NCBI GenBank assembly: GCA_003641785.1
Contig: QNAO01000022.1
Span: 1 to 9,051, forward strand
DNA length: 9,051 nt
Direction of reading: 5' to 3'
DNA from: Thermotogae bacterium
GTDB lineage: Bacteria > Thermotogota > Thermotogae > Thermotogales > DSM-5069
Each line of letters opens with the position of its first letter. Positions within the stretch are counted from its first letter, which is position 1. The position numbers and the translations under genes were made by a program. The notes beneath the pieces were generated by a model. The model did not search any database, was not told where the DNA came from, and was given only the letters and a program-made list of their open reading frames with translations. Shown here one piece after another: positions 1 through 6,355 of the stretch.

Positions 1-1272
1 ATGGGAACAATTCCAATAAATACCAATGGGGATCCACTTAGGAAGGCGATAATTTGGGCGGATCAAAGAAGCACGGAACAAGCCTCTAGACTTAAGAAAT
101 TTGGTGAAAATGAGGTTTATAAACTTACGGGTTCAAGAATTACACCTACTTATGCTGGGCCTAAAATTGCTTGGATACGTGATAACGAACCTGAGATATA
201 CAATGATACTTACAAATTCCTTTTTGCTAAAGATTATATTGCTTTCAAATTTACTGGCAATGTTGGAACGGATTATTCAGATGCATCTCTGTCATCCATT
301 TTTGATATAAAAAACAACGAATGGTCGGATGATTTAATGGAAATTTTGGGAATAGATAAGGAAAAAATCCCTGATGTATTTCCTTCAACTTCCGTAGTAG
401 GAACAGTTCTCGATAGTGTGGCGTCCGAATTGGGGCTTTCAAGTAATACCTTGGTTATAAGAGGCGGTGGGGATGGTGCTTGCGCGGCTTTAGGAGCTGG
501 CGTTTTTGACTCGAGTGAGGCGTATCTTTATCTTGGCTCTTCAAGTTGGATTAGCACATGTTCGAAATCTCCGTTTTTCGATGAAAAAGCAAGAACATTC
601 AATTTTTCTCATCCTATTCCTGGTTTCTATTGTCCAACAGGTACAATGCAAGCAGGGGGTGCTTCGTATCAGTGGATAAAAGATGCAATTTGCTCACTTG
701 AAACAGAAAAAGCCAAAGAATTGAATTTAAGTGTATTTGCAATTTTGGATGATTTAATTGATGGTACTGTTCCAGGTGCTAAGAATTTGATTTTCCTTCC
801 TTACTTGATTGGCGAAAGGAGCCCACATTGGAATGTCAATGCTAAAGGTGCTTTTATTGGTCTTTCTATCATTCACAGAAAACCAGATATGTTAAGGGCA
901 GTGCTTGAAGGAGTTGCGTTTAATTTGAGAATTATTCTGGATATCTTAGAAAGCGCAGGAAATTTTGAAAGAATAAGGCTTATTGGTGGTGGAGCAAAGG
1001 GAAGAAATTGGAAACAGATAATTGCGGACATTTTCAATAAAGTTATTGTAATTCCAGAATTTCTTGAAGAAGCTACATCTATGGGGGCGGCTATTATTGG
1101 TGGAATTGGCTCAAAAATGTTTTCGCTAAGTGAAGCTAGGAATTTTATAAAAGATGTCCAATTTATCGAGCCTCGGAGAGAATATAGAGAAAAGTATGAA
1201 ACGTTATATGTTGCTTTTAAGAAATCTTATAACTCTCTAATAGAAGTTTATGATCTTTTATCAACAGTATAG
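1..1272 (+). CDS. FGGY-family sugar kinase (xylulokinase-like), 5' partial
   Basis: ATP-dependent carbohydrate kinase of the xylulokinase/ribulokinase group, acting on a pentulose or hexulose in the cytosol. The reading frame is open from base 1. The ATG there is almost certainly internal: the first residues (NGDPLRKAIIWADQRS, 9-24) match the region normally about 80 residues into an FGGY kinase, and the N-terminal phosphate-binding DxGT motif is absent. The 423 residues seen compare with about 500 in the family. Visible landmarks are the catalytic-base motif GGGDGA (Asp158 here), FLPYLIGERSPHWN (265-278), the C-domain signature RAVLEGVAFNLR (299-310), and the ATP-site glycines of IRLIGGGAKG (325-334) followed by EEATSMGAA (356-364). 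It lies 44 bp before the GntR gene on the same strand, so it probably opens or belongs to the operon. The family is clear. The substrate cannot be told from sequence; D-xylulose or another ketose is possible. Confidence 0.93.
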   Translation: MGTIPINTNGDPLRKAIIWADQRSTEQASRLKKFGENEVYKLTGSRITPTYAGPKIAWIRDNEPEIYNDTYKFLFAKDYIAFKFTGNVGTDYSDASLSSIFDIKNNEWSDDLMEILGIDKEKIPDVFPSTSVVGTVLDSVASELGLSSNTLVIRGGGDGACAALGAGVFDSSEAYLYLGSSSWISTCSKSPFFDEKARTFNFSHPIPGFYCPTGTMQAGGASYQWIKDAICSLETEKAKELNLSVFAILDDLIDGTVPGAKNLIFLPYLIGERSPHWNVNAKGAFIGLSIIHRKPDMLRAVLEGVAFNLRIILDILESAGNFERIRLIGGGAKGRNWKQIIADIFNKVIVIPEFLEEATSMGAAIIGGIGSKMFSLSEARNFIKDVQFIEPRREYREKYETLYVAFKKSYNSLIEVYDLLSTV

Positions 1273-1316
1273 AAGGATTTTGTGATATGGGTAAATTAAG
1301 AAAGGAGCCTTAAAAT

Positions 1317-2081
1317 ATGTTTTTAGACGATAAGAAAAAGATAAATCTTGATAGATCGAGCCCTGTACCTTTGTATTATCAGATTTGTAAAATATTATCT
1401 GATCAATTGAAAGACCCTGAAATGTTAGGGACTAAGATTCCGGCAGAAGAAAAACTTATGAAAGTGTTTGGAGTAAGTCGCGCTACCATAAGAAGGGCTC
1501 TTCAATCTCTGGAAATGAGTGGGATGATAGAAAGGGTTAGAGGAAAGGGGACAAAGGTTATTAGCTCTACATCGCTGGAAAGTTTAACTACCATTAGAAG
1601 CTTTTCGGAGCAAATGTATATTGAGAATCACGTTCCTGTCACCCAAGTAATTGAAACAAGCTGGATTCCAGCTGATGATAGATTTATAGAAATATTTAAA
1701 ATTCCAAAAGGAGAAAAGATTTTGAGAATAACAAGACTAAGAGGAAATGAAGTGATATTTCCACTTGTTCTTTTTGTTTCTTATCTTTCCCCCAAAAGTG
1801 GATTAACCGGTAATGAAAATTTCAATGGCTCGCTTTATGAAATACTTAAAAGAATAAATAAACCAGTTATTGATGGAGATGCAGTTATTGAAGCAAAGTT
1901 AGCAGAAGGACGAATAGCAAAATTACTTAAAATCGATGATGGAAGTCCTATCCTTTATTACGAGCGTTTAGGAAAAACATTTAATAACATTCCCATTGAG
2001 CTAGTTGAGGCTTGGTATGTGGGAAATCATTATAAGTTCAAGATACATCTGTCATCCAACAAAAGGGAGGCATTAAGATGA
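1317..2081 (+). CDS. GntR-family transcriptional regulator with UTRA domain
   Basis: A 254-residue DNA-binding regulator of the GntR/HutC type. Residues 15-83 form the winged helix-turn-helix, with the recognition segment FGVSRATIRRALQSLEMSG (51-69) and the wing RVRGKGTKV (73-81). Residues about 95-245 form the UTRA effector-binding domain, which in this family binds a small sugar, sugar phosphate or amino-acid metabolite. The ATG start follows AGAAAGGAG (1299-1307) with 9 nt spacing. The stop codon overlaps the start of the RbsD-like gene (ATGA at 2078-2081), so the two are probably translationally coupled. It is the only regulator in the operon and likely controls it in response to a pathway intermediate. 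I found no convincing operator palindrome nearby. Family assignment is firm; the effector is unknown. Confidence 0.93.
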   Translation: MFLDDKKKINLDRSSPVPLYYQICKILSDQLKDPEMLGTKIPAEEKLMKVFGVSRATIRRALQSLEMSGMIERVRGKGTKVISSTSLESLTTIRSFSEQMYIENHVPVTQVIETSWIPADDRFIEIFKIPKGEKILRITRLRGNEVIFPLVLFVSYLSPKSGLTGNENFNGSLYEILKRINKPVIDGDAVIEAKLAEGRIAKLLKIDDGSPILYYERLGKTFNNIPIELVEAWYVGNHYKFKIHLSSNKREALR

Positions 2082-2479
2082 AAAAACTTGGTATATTAAA
2101 CAGGGAGATTTCATATTTGATTGCTTCTATGGGTCATACAGATCTTCTTACAATTTCTGATTCTGGATTACCAATAGCAAATGATAGAAATTGCATTGAT
2201 CTAAGTATAGTGGCAGGAAAACCTGGAATATTTGATGTTTTAGAACCATTACTTGAAGAATTAAAAATTGAAAAGGTTATTTTTTCAGAAGAGATAAAGA
2301 AAATAAGCCCCAAAATGCTTGAGGAAACACTTAAGAAGTTGCCAGAAGGAATTGAAATTGAGTATGTTCCTCATATTAAATTTAAAGAACTTACCAATAC
2401 TAAAGCCAAAGGAATTATAAGAACAGGAGAGCAAATCTCTTATTCAAGTATTATCCTTGTCTCCGGTGTTACTTATTAG
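2078..2479 (+). CDS. rbsD: D-ribose pyranase / RbsD-FucU family sugar mutarotase
   Basis: A 133-residue protein closely following the RbsD pattern: LNREISYLIASMGHTD (7-22) with catalytic His20, SDSGLPI (27-33), the EEIKKISPKM segment (71-80), His99, and the C-terminal RTGEQISYSSIILVSGVTY stretch (115-133) carrying Tyr122. RbsD enzymes interconvert pyranose and furanose forms of ribose or related sugars so that the kinase or dehydrogenase receives the right form. Length is normal for the family. The start is preceded by AAGGGAGG (2063-2070), and its ATG overlaps the TGA of the GntR gene. No ribose transporter or ribokinase is visible here, so the physiological sugar may be another aldose or ketose feeding the neighbouring FGGY kinase, HPS and PHI. 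The RbsD fold is well supported; substrate specificity is inferred. Confidence 0.92.
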   Translation: MKKLGILNREISYLIASMGHTDLLTISDSGLPIANDRNCIDLSIVAGKPGIFDVLEPLLEELKIEKVIFSEEIKKISPKMLEETLKKLPEGIEIEYVPHIKFKELTNTKAKGIIRTGEQISYSSIILVSGVTY

Positions 2480-2486
2480 CATGTAG

Positions 2487-2492
2487 AAAGGG
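2487..2492 (+). promoter_or_regulatory. Ribosome binding site supporting an ATA start of the HPS gene
   Basis: AAAGGG lies 8 nt before ATA 2501 and 20 nt before the first conventional in-frame start, TTG 2513. Only the ATA position gives both normal spacing and the conserved HPS N-terminus. A start-stop pair ATGTAG (2481-2486) overlaps the site's upstream edge and cannot code for anything. Confidence 0.5.
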
Positions 2493-2500
2493 CTGATTAT

Positions 2501-3160
2501 ATAAAACTTCAATTGGCCAATGACCTTATTGAGAAAGAAAAGTTTTTTAATGTTCTAAAAAAAACATCGGATTTTATCGATATCATCGAAGTTGGAACCC
2601 CTGCTCTGCTTAAAAATGGGATTTCTCTGGTGAAATTAACAAAAGAACTCTTTTCTAAGCATAAAATTTTAGCTGATACCAAGATCATAGATGCTGGTTT
2701 TTTAGAAGCGAAAATTGCTTTTGAAGCAGGAGCAGATATTGCTACTGTACTCTTGAGTGCATCTACTATAACTATTGAGCAATCTTTTGAAGCAGCAAAA
2801 AAATATAATAGTTCTATTATGATCGATACAATTGGTTCGGAAAAAATCGAGAATTTGAGAAAGCTTGAGACAATAAAGTATACTGGTTCCATATTTATTT
2901 GTTTGCATACCCCCTCTGATATTTCAATGACGAAAACATCTGATCAAGTGAGTAAAATCAAGAAAGAAGTTCAGTATGTAAGAGAAATACTTCCGGATGC
3001 TGTAATAGCCATTGCTGGTGGGATTTCTTTGAATACGATTGATTTTTTTCTTTTGGATGTAGTACCAGATATTATTGTTGTAGGGAGAAGTATTTACAAT
3101 TCACCGGACATTTTTGGTACTGCAAAAGCAATAAGAAAAAAAATGGAAGTGCCAAAATGA
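2501..3160 (+). CDS. 3-hexulose-6-phosphate synthase (OMP decarboxylase superfamily), probable ATA start
   Basis: HPS condenses formaldehyde with ribulose 5-phosphate to D-arabino-hex-3-ulose 6-phosphate, reversibly, as a Mg-dependent TIM barrel. Counting from ATA 2501 the protein has 219 residues and opens MKLQLANDL, matching the family's MxLQLALDL with Asp8 kept. Further landmarks are IIEVGTP (28-34, Glu30), LADTKIIDAG (57-66; Asp59, Lys61, Asp64), His136 in CLHTPSD, and the phosphate-binding IAGGIS (171-176) and VVGRSI (193-198). A TTG start at 2513 would remove the first beta strand and leave the ribosome site 20 nt away, so the ATA start is preferred though unusual. The gene begins 21 bp after rbsD and overlaps PHI by ATGA. 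The related 3-keto-L-gulonate-6-phosphate decarboxylase shares the fold and several active-site residues. The adjacent, unmistakable PHI favours HPS. Confidence 0.88.
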   Translation: MKLQLANDLIEKEKFFNVLKKTSDFIDIIEVGTPALLKNGISLVKLTKELFSKHKILADTKIIDAGFLEAKIAFEAGADIATVLLSASTITIEQSFEAAKKYNSSIMIDTIGSEKIENLRKLETIKYTGSIFICLHTPSDISMTKTSDQVSKIKKEVQYVREILPDAVIAIAGGISLNTIDFFLLDVVPDIIVVGRSIYNSPDIFGTAKAIRKKMEVPK

Positions 3161-3720
3161 CTACTTATTATGGGTTGCTTTCTAAAATCATGACTGAAAT
3201 TTCTCAAGTTCTTTCCTCTGTTGACGAGGATAAGCTTGGCAAAATTATAGATAAGATTCTAAATTCAAAAAGAATTTTCGTTTTAGGTGTAGGCAGGTCG
3301 GGACTTGTAATGAAAGGATTTGCAATGCGGCTAATGCATCTTGGTTTAAATGTGTTTGTAGTGGGTGAATCCACTACACCTGCGATTGGAAAAGGCGATT
3401 TGTTGATTATTGGATCCGGATCTGGAAGAACTCCCTCAGTAGTGACCAACGTTAAAAAAGCTTGGGAATATGGTTCTGCAATAATTTCCATTACTTCAAA
3501 CAAACATTCCCCTATTGTTGAATATAGTGATTTTACAATCTTCTTGTTAGCCCCAACTCCAAAAGTCAAGACAGGAAATTTCAACTTTTCCATACAACCT
3601 ATGGGAAGCTTATTTGAGCAAAGCCTTTTGATCTTTGCTGATTTGATTGTTCTCATGCTAATGGATAAGCTTTGCATGACATCTGATAAGATGTTTAAAA
3701 ATCATGCCAACTTGGAATAA
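3157..3720 (+). CDS. 6-phospho-3-hexuloisomerase (SIS domain)
   Basis: Converts D-arabino-hex-3-ulose 6-phosphate to fructose 6-phosphate, the partner reaction of HPS. The 187-residue length is typical. It is a single SIS domain: VLGVGRSGLVMKGFAMRLMH (42-61), VVGESTTPAIGKGDLL (68-83), and the phosphate-binding loop GSGSGRTPSV (86-95). The C-terminus carries the PHI signature PMGSLFEQS (148-156, with Glu154) and ends in the family's characteristic HANLE (183-187). The ATG overlaps the HPS stop codon, so the two proteins are probably made in step. In archaea the two are often neighbours or fused. The aldo/keto reductase follows after 16 bp. Assignment is among the firmest in the window. Confidence 0.95.
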   Translation: MTTYYGLLSKIMTEISQVLSSVDEDKLGKIIDKILNSKRIFVLGVGRSGLVMKGFAMRLMHLGLNVFVVGESTTPAIGKGDLLIIGSGSGRTPSVVTNVKKAWEYGSAIISITSNKHSPIVEYSDFTIFLLAPTPKVKTGNFNFSIQPMGSLFEQSLLIFADLIVLMLMDKLCMTSDKMFKNHANLE

Positions 3721-3722
3721 TC

Positions 3723-3730
3723 GGGAGGTG
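3723..3730 (+). promoter_or_regulatory. Ribosome binding site fixing a GTG start for the aldo/keto reductase
   Basis: GGGAGGTG lies just downstream of the PHI stop and 6 nt before GTG 3737. The upstream in-frame ATG (3704) falls inside the PHI coding end, has no such site, and would add 11 residues unlike the family. Confidence 0.75.
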
Positions 3731-3736
3731 AAAGTT

Positions 3737-4714
3737 GTGAAATTTAAGAAAGTTGACAAAATTGATGAAAAACTTTCCGTTATAGGGTTTGGTTGTTGGG
3801 GGATATCTGGGCCAGAATATTGGGATGGAACAACAGACGAAAACTCGATCAAGGCTATACACAAGGCTATTGAATATGGTGTGAATTTTTTTGATGTTGC
3901 TCCTGTATATGGATTCGGACATGCCGAAGAAATCCTTGGAAAAGCAGTTAAAGGGTTTAGGAACAAAATAATAATTGCTACCAAATGCGGACTGATATGG
4001 GATGAGGAAAAAAGGATTATGAATAATCTCAAACCTGAAAGTATTTTCAAGGAAGTCGAAAATAGTTTAAGAAGACTACAAACTGATTATATTGACCTAT
4101 ATCAATTGCATTGGCCAGATCCGAATACAGATATCGGAGAAACCATGGATGCAATGCTCGAGCTTAAAAGGTCTGGAAAAATAAGATATATTGGCCTTAG
4201 CAATTTTTCTGTATCAGAAGCTAAAAGAGCAATGCAAAAGGCAGAAATAAGCAGTATGCAAGGTCTATATAATATGCTTGAAAGAAATGCGAATAGTTAC
4301 CATAGTATCCCATTAGAATATCGTACGGAAAGAGATATTCTTCCTTTTTGTCTTGAAAATGGAATGGCATTTTTCCCATATAGCCCATTGCTTCAGGGGT
4401 TACTCACTGGAAAATTTACAGGCAATGAATCCTTCAAAGATGTAAGAGCGGCAAATCCAAATCTATCTGGTGAAAAATTCAAAATGTATATTAATGTGGT
4501 GAAAAAACTAAATGATATTGCGGATAAAATAAAAAAACCACTCAGCCAGATTGCCTTAAATTGGCTCATTAGAAATGAGGCGGTAACTTCAGTAATTGCT
4601 GGAGCTCAGAATTCTCAACAGCTTGAAGAAAATATCGGTGCTGTAACATGGGAAATGGACGATGCTCTGTATTATGAAATTGAAAGAATAGTTGCTGACT
4701 CTGATGTAATATAA
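3737..4714 (+). CDS. Aldo/keto reductase
   Basis: NAD(P)H-dependent oxidoreductase with a TIM-barrel fold, expected to reduce a sugar aldehyde or ketone, or to oxidise the matching alcohol. From the GTG start it has 325 residues. The catalytic tetrad is complete: Asp53 and Tyr58 in FFDVAPVYGFGHAE (51-64), Lys83 in ATKCG, and His125 in LYQLHWPDP. IGLSNFS (152-158) and the cofactor-binding end, VIAGAQNSQQLEENIGA (286-302), match the family. This is the general AKR pattern seen in sugar-operon members (YajO/IolS-like group); exact substrate is unknown. It lies 16 bp after PHI and 61 bp before the zinc dehydrogenase, all on one strand. The pairing of AKR and zinc ADH suggests interconversion of a sugar and a polyol or keto-sugar. 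Confidence 0.93.
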   Translation: MKFKKVDKIDEKLSVIGFGCWGISGPEYWDGTTDENSIKAIHKAIEYGVNFFDVAPVYGFGHAEEILGKAVKGFRNKIIIATKCGLIWDEEKRIMNNLKPESIFKEVENSLRRLQTDYIDLYQLHWPDPNTDIGETMDAMLELKRSGKIRYIGLSNFSVSEAKRAMQKAEISSMQGLYNMLERNANSYHSIPLEYRTERDILPFCLENGMAFFPYSPLLQGLLTGKFTGNESFKDVRAANPNLSGEKFKMYINVVKKLNDIADKIKKPLSQIALNWLIRNEAVTSVIAGAQNSQQLEENIGAVTWEMDDALYYEIERIVADSDVI

Positions 4715-4775
4715 TTTGATTTGCATTTTTCCCAATTAATTGTGAAAACATTTGGTCTTTAAGAGGTGATGGATT

Positions 4776-5798
4776 GTGAAAGCTGCTTTTGTCAGAGCCC
4801 CATTTGAATTTATGGTAAAGGATGTTCATCTTCCAAAATTATCATCTCATGATGTACTCATTAAAGTCAAAAGTTGTGGCATTTGTGGTACAGATCTTCA
4901 CATAGCCAGAACTCAAGCAAAGGAATGGGAACCTTTTGGACATGAGATATCCGGAATTGTAGAAGGTATCGGCTCGGATGTAGATAATGTTCAAGTTGGA
5001 GACAAGGTTGTTGTGGAAAGCGGTTCATTCTGTGGAAAATGCGATAATTGTAGGAATGGTAGAGTTGATCTGTGCATTAATAATATACCTAACATATTCA
5101 CAAGAGCAAAAAACGAAGCATTGCCGATGGGATTTGCTGAAAAAATAATTGTACATAATCAATCGGTTGTTCCGTTTGATGGAATTTCTTTCGAAGAAGC
5201 ATGTCTTGTGGAACCATTGGGAGTGGCATATGATTTGGTTCACACAACGGGAATAGATCTTGGTGATAATGTACTTATTGTCGGTCTTGGGACGATTGGT
5301 ATTTTAGCCGCTCAAATTGCTAAATTAATGGGAGCAAAGAAAGTAATTGGTGCAAACCCCTATAGAAAAAGCAAATTCAGTGTTTCAAGGAAACTAGGCG
5401 TTGATGAAATTATTCCAACAGATAAAATTTCGATAAACTCTTACAAATTTTCAGAAGGCATTGATAAAGCACTGGTTACAGCTCCACCTTCGGTTATTCC
5501 CGAAGTAATGAAAGTTATGAACTATGGAGGAATTATTGGTTATATAGGTATAGATTATTCGGAAAAAAAGTTTATCACTTTAGATGCAAATGAATTTCAC
5601 TTTAGAAAACTTCAGCTAAGGGCATCTTATGCTGTGCCAGCTTTATATTTTCCAAAATGCCTTGAATTGATTGAAAATGGTGTGGTAAAGGTGAAACCCC
5701 TTATAACACATAGATTTTCTTTAAAAGATATTGCAGAGATAATGAAAGAAACAGAAAATAATGGTGAAGTAATAAAAGCCGTCATGATAAATAAATGA
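4776..5798 (+). CDS. Zinc-dependent alcohol/polyol dehydrogenase (medium-chain, sorbitol dehydrogenase-like)
   Basis: A 340-residue MDR-family dehydrogenase that oxidises a secondary alcohol of a polyol or sugar using a nicotinamide cofactor. Catalytic zinc ligands are Cys37 (CGICGTD, 34-40), His56-Glu57 (FGHE) and Glu146 (VEPLG). The structural zinc is held by Cys86, Cys89, Cys92 and Cys100. The Rossmann fold shows GLGTIG (170-175). After its second strand the sequence reads GANPYRKSK (191-199), lacking the acidic residue that selects NAD, so NADP use is possible; this is inference. The GTG start follows GAGGTG (4763-4768) with 7 nt spacing. The KDPG-aldolase-like fragment follows after 21 bp. 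It resembles sorbitol/L-iditol and threonine dehydrogenases; given the operon, a sugar or polyol substrate is more likely than threonine. Confidence 0.92.
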   Translation: MKAAFVRAPFEFMVKDVHLPKLSSHDVLIKVKSCGICGTDLHIARTQAKEWEPFGHEISGIVEGIGSDVDNVQVGDKVVVESGSFCGKCDNCRNGRVDLCINNIPNIFTRAKNEALPMGFAEKIIVHNQSVVPFDGISFEEACLVEPLGVAYDLVHTTGIDLGDNVLIVGLGTIGILAAQIAKLMGAKKVIGANPYRKSKFSVSRKLGVDEIIPTDKISINSYKFSEGIDKALVTAPPSVIPEVMKVMNYGGIIGYIGIDYSEKKFITLDANEFHFRKLQLRASYAVPALYFPKCLELIENGVVKVKPLITHRFSLKDIAEIMKETENNGEVIKAVMINK

Positions 5799-5819
5799 AC
5801 TATTGAGGAGTGCCTTATT

Positions 5820-5975
5820 ATGGATTTTGAGAAGGAGAAAATTGTAGCTGTTATCAGAGGACAAACAGCCGAAAATGCTTTTGAGATAGCACGCGCTTGT
5901 TACGAAGGAGGAATTAGATTTTTAGAGATTGCTTTTACTACACCTGATGCTGAAACTGCGATTGAAATTCTTTAA
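5820..5975 (+). pseudogene. KDPG/KHG aldolase (Eda-like), N-terminal fragment
   Basis: An ATG with a good ribosome site (GAGGAG, 5805-5810, 9 nt spacing) starts a 51-codon frame ending in TAA. The product matches the N-terminus of 2-keto-3-deoxy-6-phosphogluconate aldolase: KIVAVIRGQTAENAFEIARA (7-26), then GGIRFLEIAFTTPDA (30-44), where Glu37 of FLEI matches the catalytic glutamate. The full enzyme has about 210 residues and needs a Schiff-base lysine far downstream, which is missing. No other frame of the following sequence continues the aldolase, so this is a truncation rather than a simple frameshift. The break lies near 5965-5975, where sequence belonging to a minus-strand gene begins. 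The intact ancestor was probably the last operon gene and would have cleaved a 2-keto-3-deoxy sugar acid phosphate. The fragment itself should be inactive. Confidence 0.82.
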
Positions 5976-6166
5976 TTCCGTTTGCTTTTGCTTCTTTGAT
6001 TACCACGCTGTGGACTGGCCTTTTCCAGTTTTTAACTTCGGCTTTTACGTTCCCGCGTTTATAATCAGGATTTCTAGGTCCCCCTTTATGTTTGCCTCTA
6101 TGTTTTTTTTGCTTGAATTTTTTCATATCTGATTCCCTTTCTAACATCATCTTTTTTACTCAACAT
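5938..6166 (-). pseudogene. Truncated, frameshifted PD-(D/E)XK-like nuclease remnant
   Basis: No close family is recognised. A minus-strand ATG at 6166 has a ribosome site (AGAGGTG, 6171-6177) but stops after 22 codons (MLSKKDDVRKGIRYEKIQAK...). An A8 run (6103-6110) lies just before that stop. Dropping one A joins this frame to a second one that stays open to 5938 and itself has an ATG at 6126. The joined product has a helix (KGIRYEKIQAKK), then KGGPRNPDYKRG and VKAEVKNWKRPV. This gives PD-x8-ExK spacing plus the 'EVKnWkrPV' look of restriction-endonuclease-like folds. Similarity appears to end near IKE (about 5968); the last residues come from antisense aldolase sequence. So the gene is 3'-truncated and perhaps frameshifted, or uses the internal start. 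It lies 48 bp downstream of the 46-codon ORF. Nuclease assignment is inference from motifs only. Confidence 0.45.
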
Positions 6167-6170
6167 CAAA

Positions 6171-6177
6171 CACCTCT
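6171..6177 (-). promoter_or_regulatory. Ribosome binding site of the nuclease-like remnant
   Basis: AGAGGTG on the minus strand, 4 nt before ATG 6166 (6 nt counted from GAGG). It supports 6166 as the original start, with a frame change at the A8 run downstream. Confidence 0.4.
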
Positions 6178-6214
6178 TTTAAAGATCAATTTTATCGTTT
6201 ACTAAAAATATAGT

Positions 6215-6355
6215 TTAAAATGCAAAGCCAAATGATGAATTTTTGCTTTGGACAGAATTATAGGCGGAATTAATTCCTTGAAAGGAATCATGAAACCTCC
6301 AGGAAAAATTGGGCAAGATGTAAGCAGCTTCTTCACCTAAAATATCTTTTTTCAT
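6215..6355 (-). CDS. Unrecognised 46-codon ORF overlapping the RNase HIII-PIN gene
   Basis: The minus-strand ATG (6353-6355) overlaps the TGA of the RNase HIII-PIN gene (6352-6354) as ATGA, the classic arrangement for translational coupling. It encodes 46 residues beginning MKKDILGEEAAYILPNFSWR and ending SSFGFAF. It has no transmembrane segment, cysteine cluster or motif I recognise, and is rich in Ser, Asn and Phe. There is no separate strong ribosome site, so expression would depend on re-initiation. Two hairpins (6223-6250 and 6273-6288) lie within it, which could argue for a structured RNA or a transcript end rather than a protein. It may also be the stub of a longer gene. Confidence 0.35.
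   Translation of the reverse strand: MKKDILGEEAAYILPNFSWRFHDSFQGINSAYNSVQSKNSSFGFAF
6223..6250. repeat. Imperfect inverted repeat (hairpin)
   Basis: CAAAGCCAAA (6223-6232) pairs with TTTTGCTTTG (6241-6250) at nine of ten positions around an 8-nt loop. No T-run follows on either strand, so an intrinsic terminator is unlikely. It lies at the 3' end of the 46-codon ORF. Confidence 0.45.
6266..6288. repeat. Overlapping palindrome and hairpin with alternative pairing
   Basis: GGAATTAATTCC (6266-6277) is a perfect 12-bp palindrome. Its right half also pairs with a downstream AAGGAAT as ATTCCTT-GA-AAGGAAT (6273-6288). The two foldings exclude each other. Function is unknown; it lies inside the 46-codon ORF. 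Confidence 0.45.

Noticed and set aside
2509..2892. Minus-strand open frame opposite HPS
   Set aside because: HPS active-site motifs are all on the plus strand; no independent support.
2501..3160. 3-keto-L-gulonate-6-phosphate decarboxylase (UlaD/SgbH) as the primary call
   Set aside because: It shares the fold and key residues, but the directly overlapping PHI and the MKLQLANDL start favour HPS; kept only as an alternative.
3204..3677. Long open frame on the minus strand (157 codons) opposite the PHI gene
   Set aside because: It mirrors the strongly supported PHI coding sequence, has no ribosome site and no recognisable motif; a shadow frame.
5929..6132. Plus-strand hydrophobic 67-codon frame that looks like a membrane peptide
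   Set aside because: It is the complement of the lysine-rich nuclease-like remnant and lacks a ribosome site; the hydrophobicity comes from antisense of Lys codons.
6285..6340. A 16-codon plus-strand ORF starting at ATG 6291 after AAAGGAAT
   Set aside because: Too short, no recognisable product, and its upstream purine run is part of a hairpin; chance occurrence is likely.
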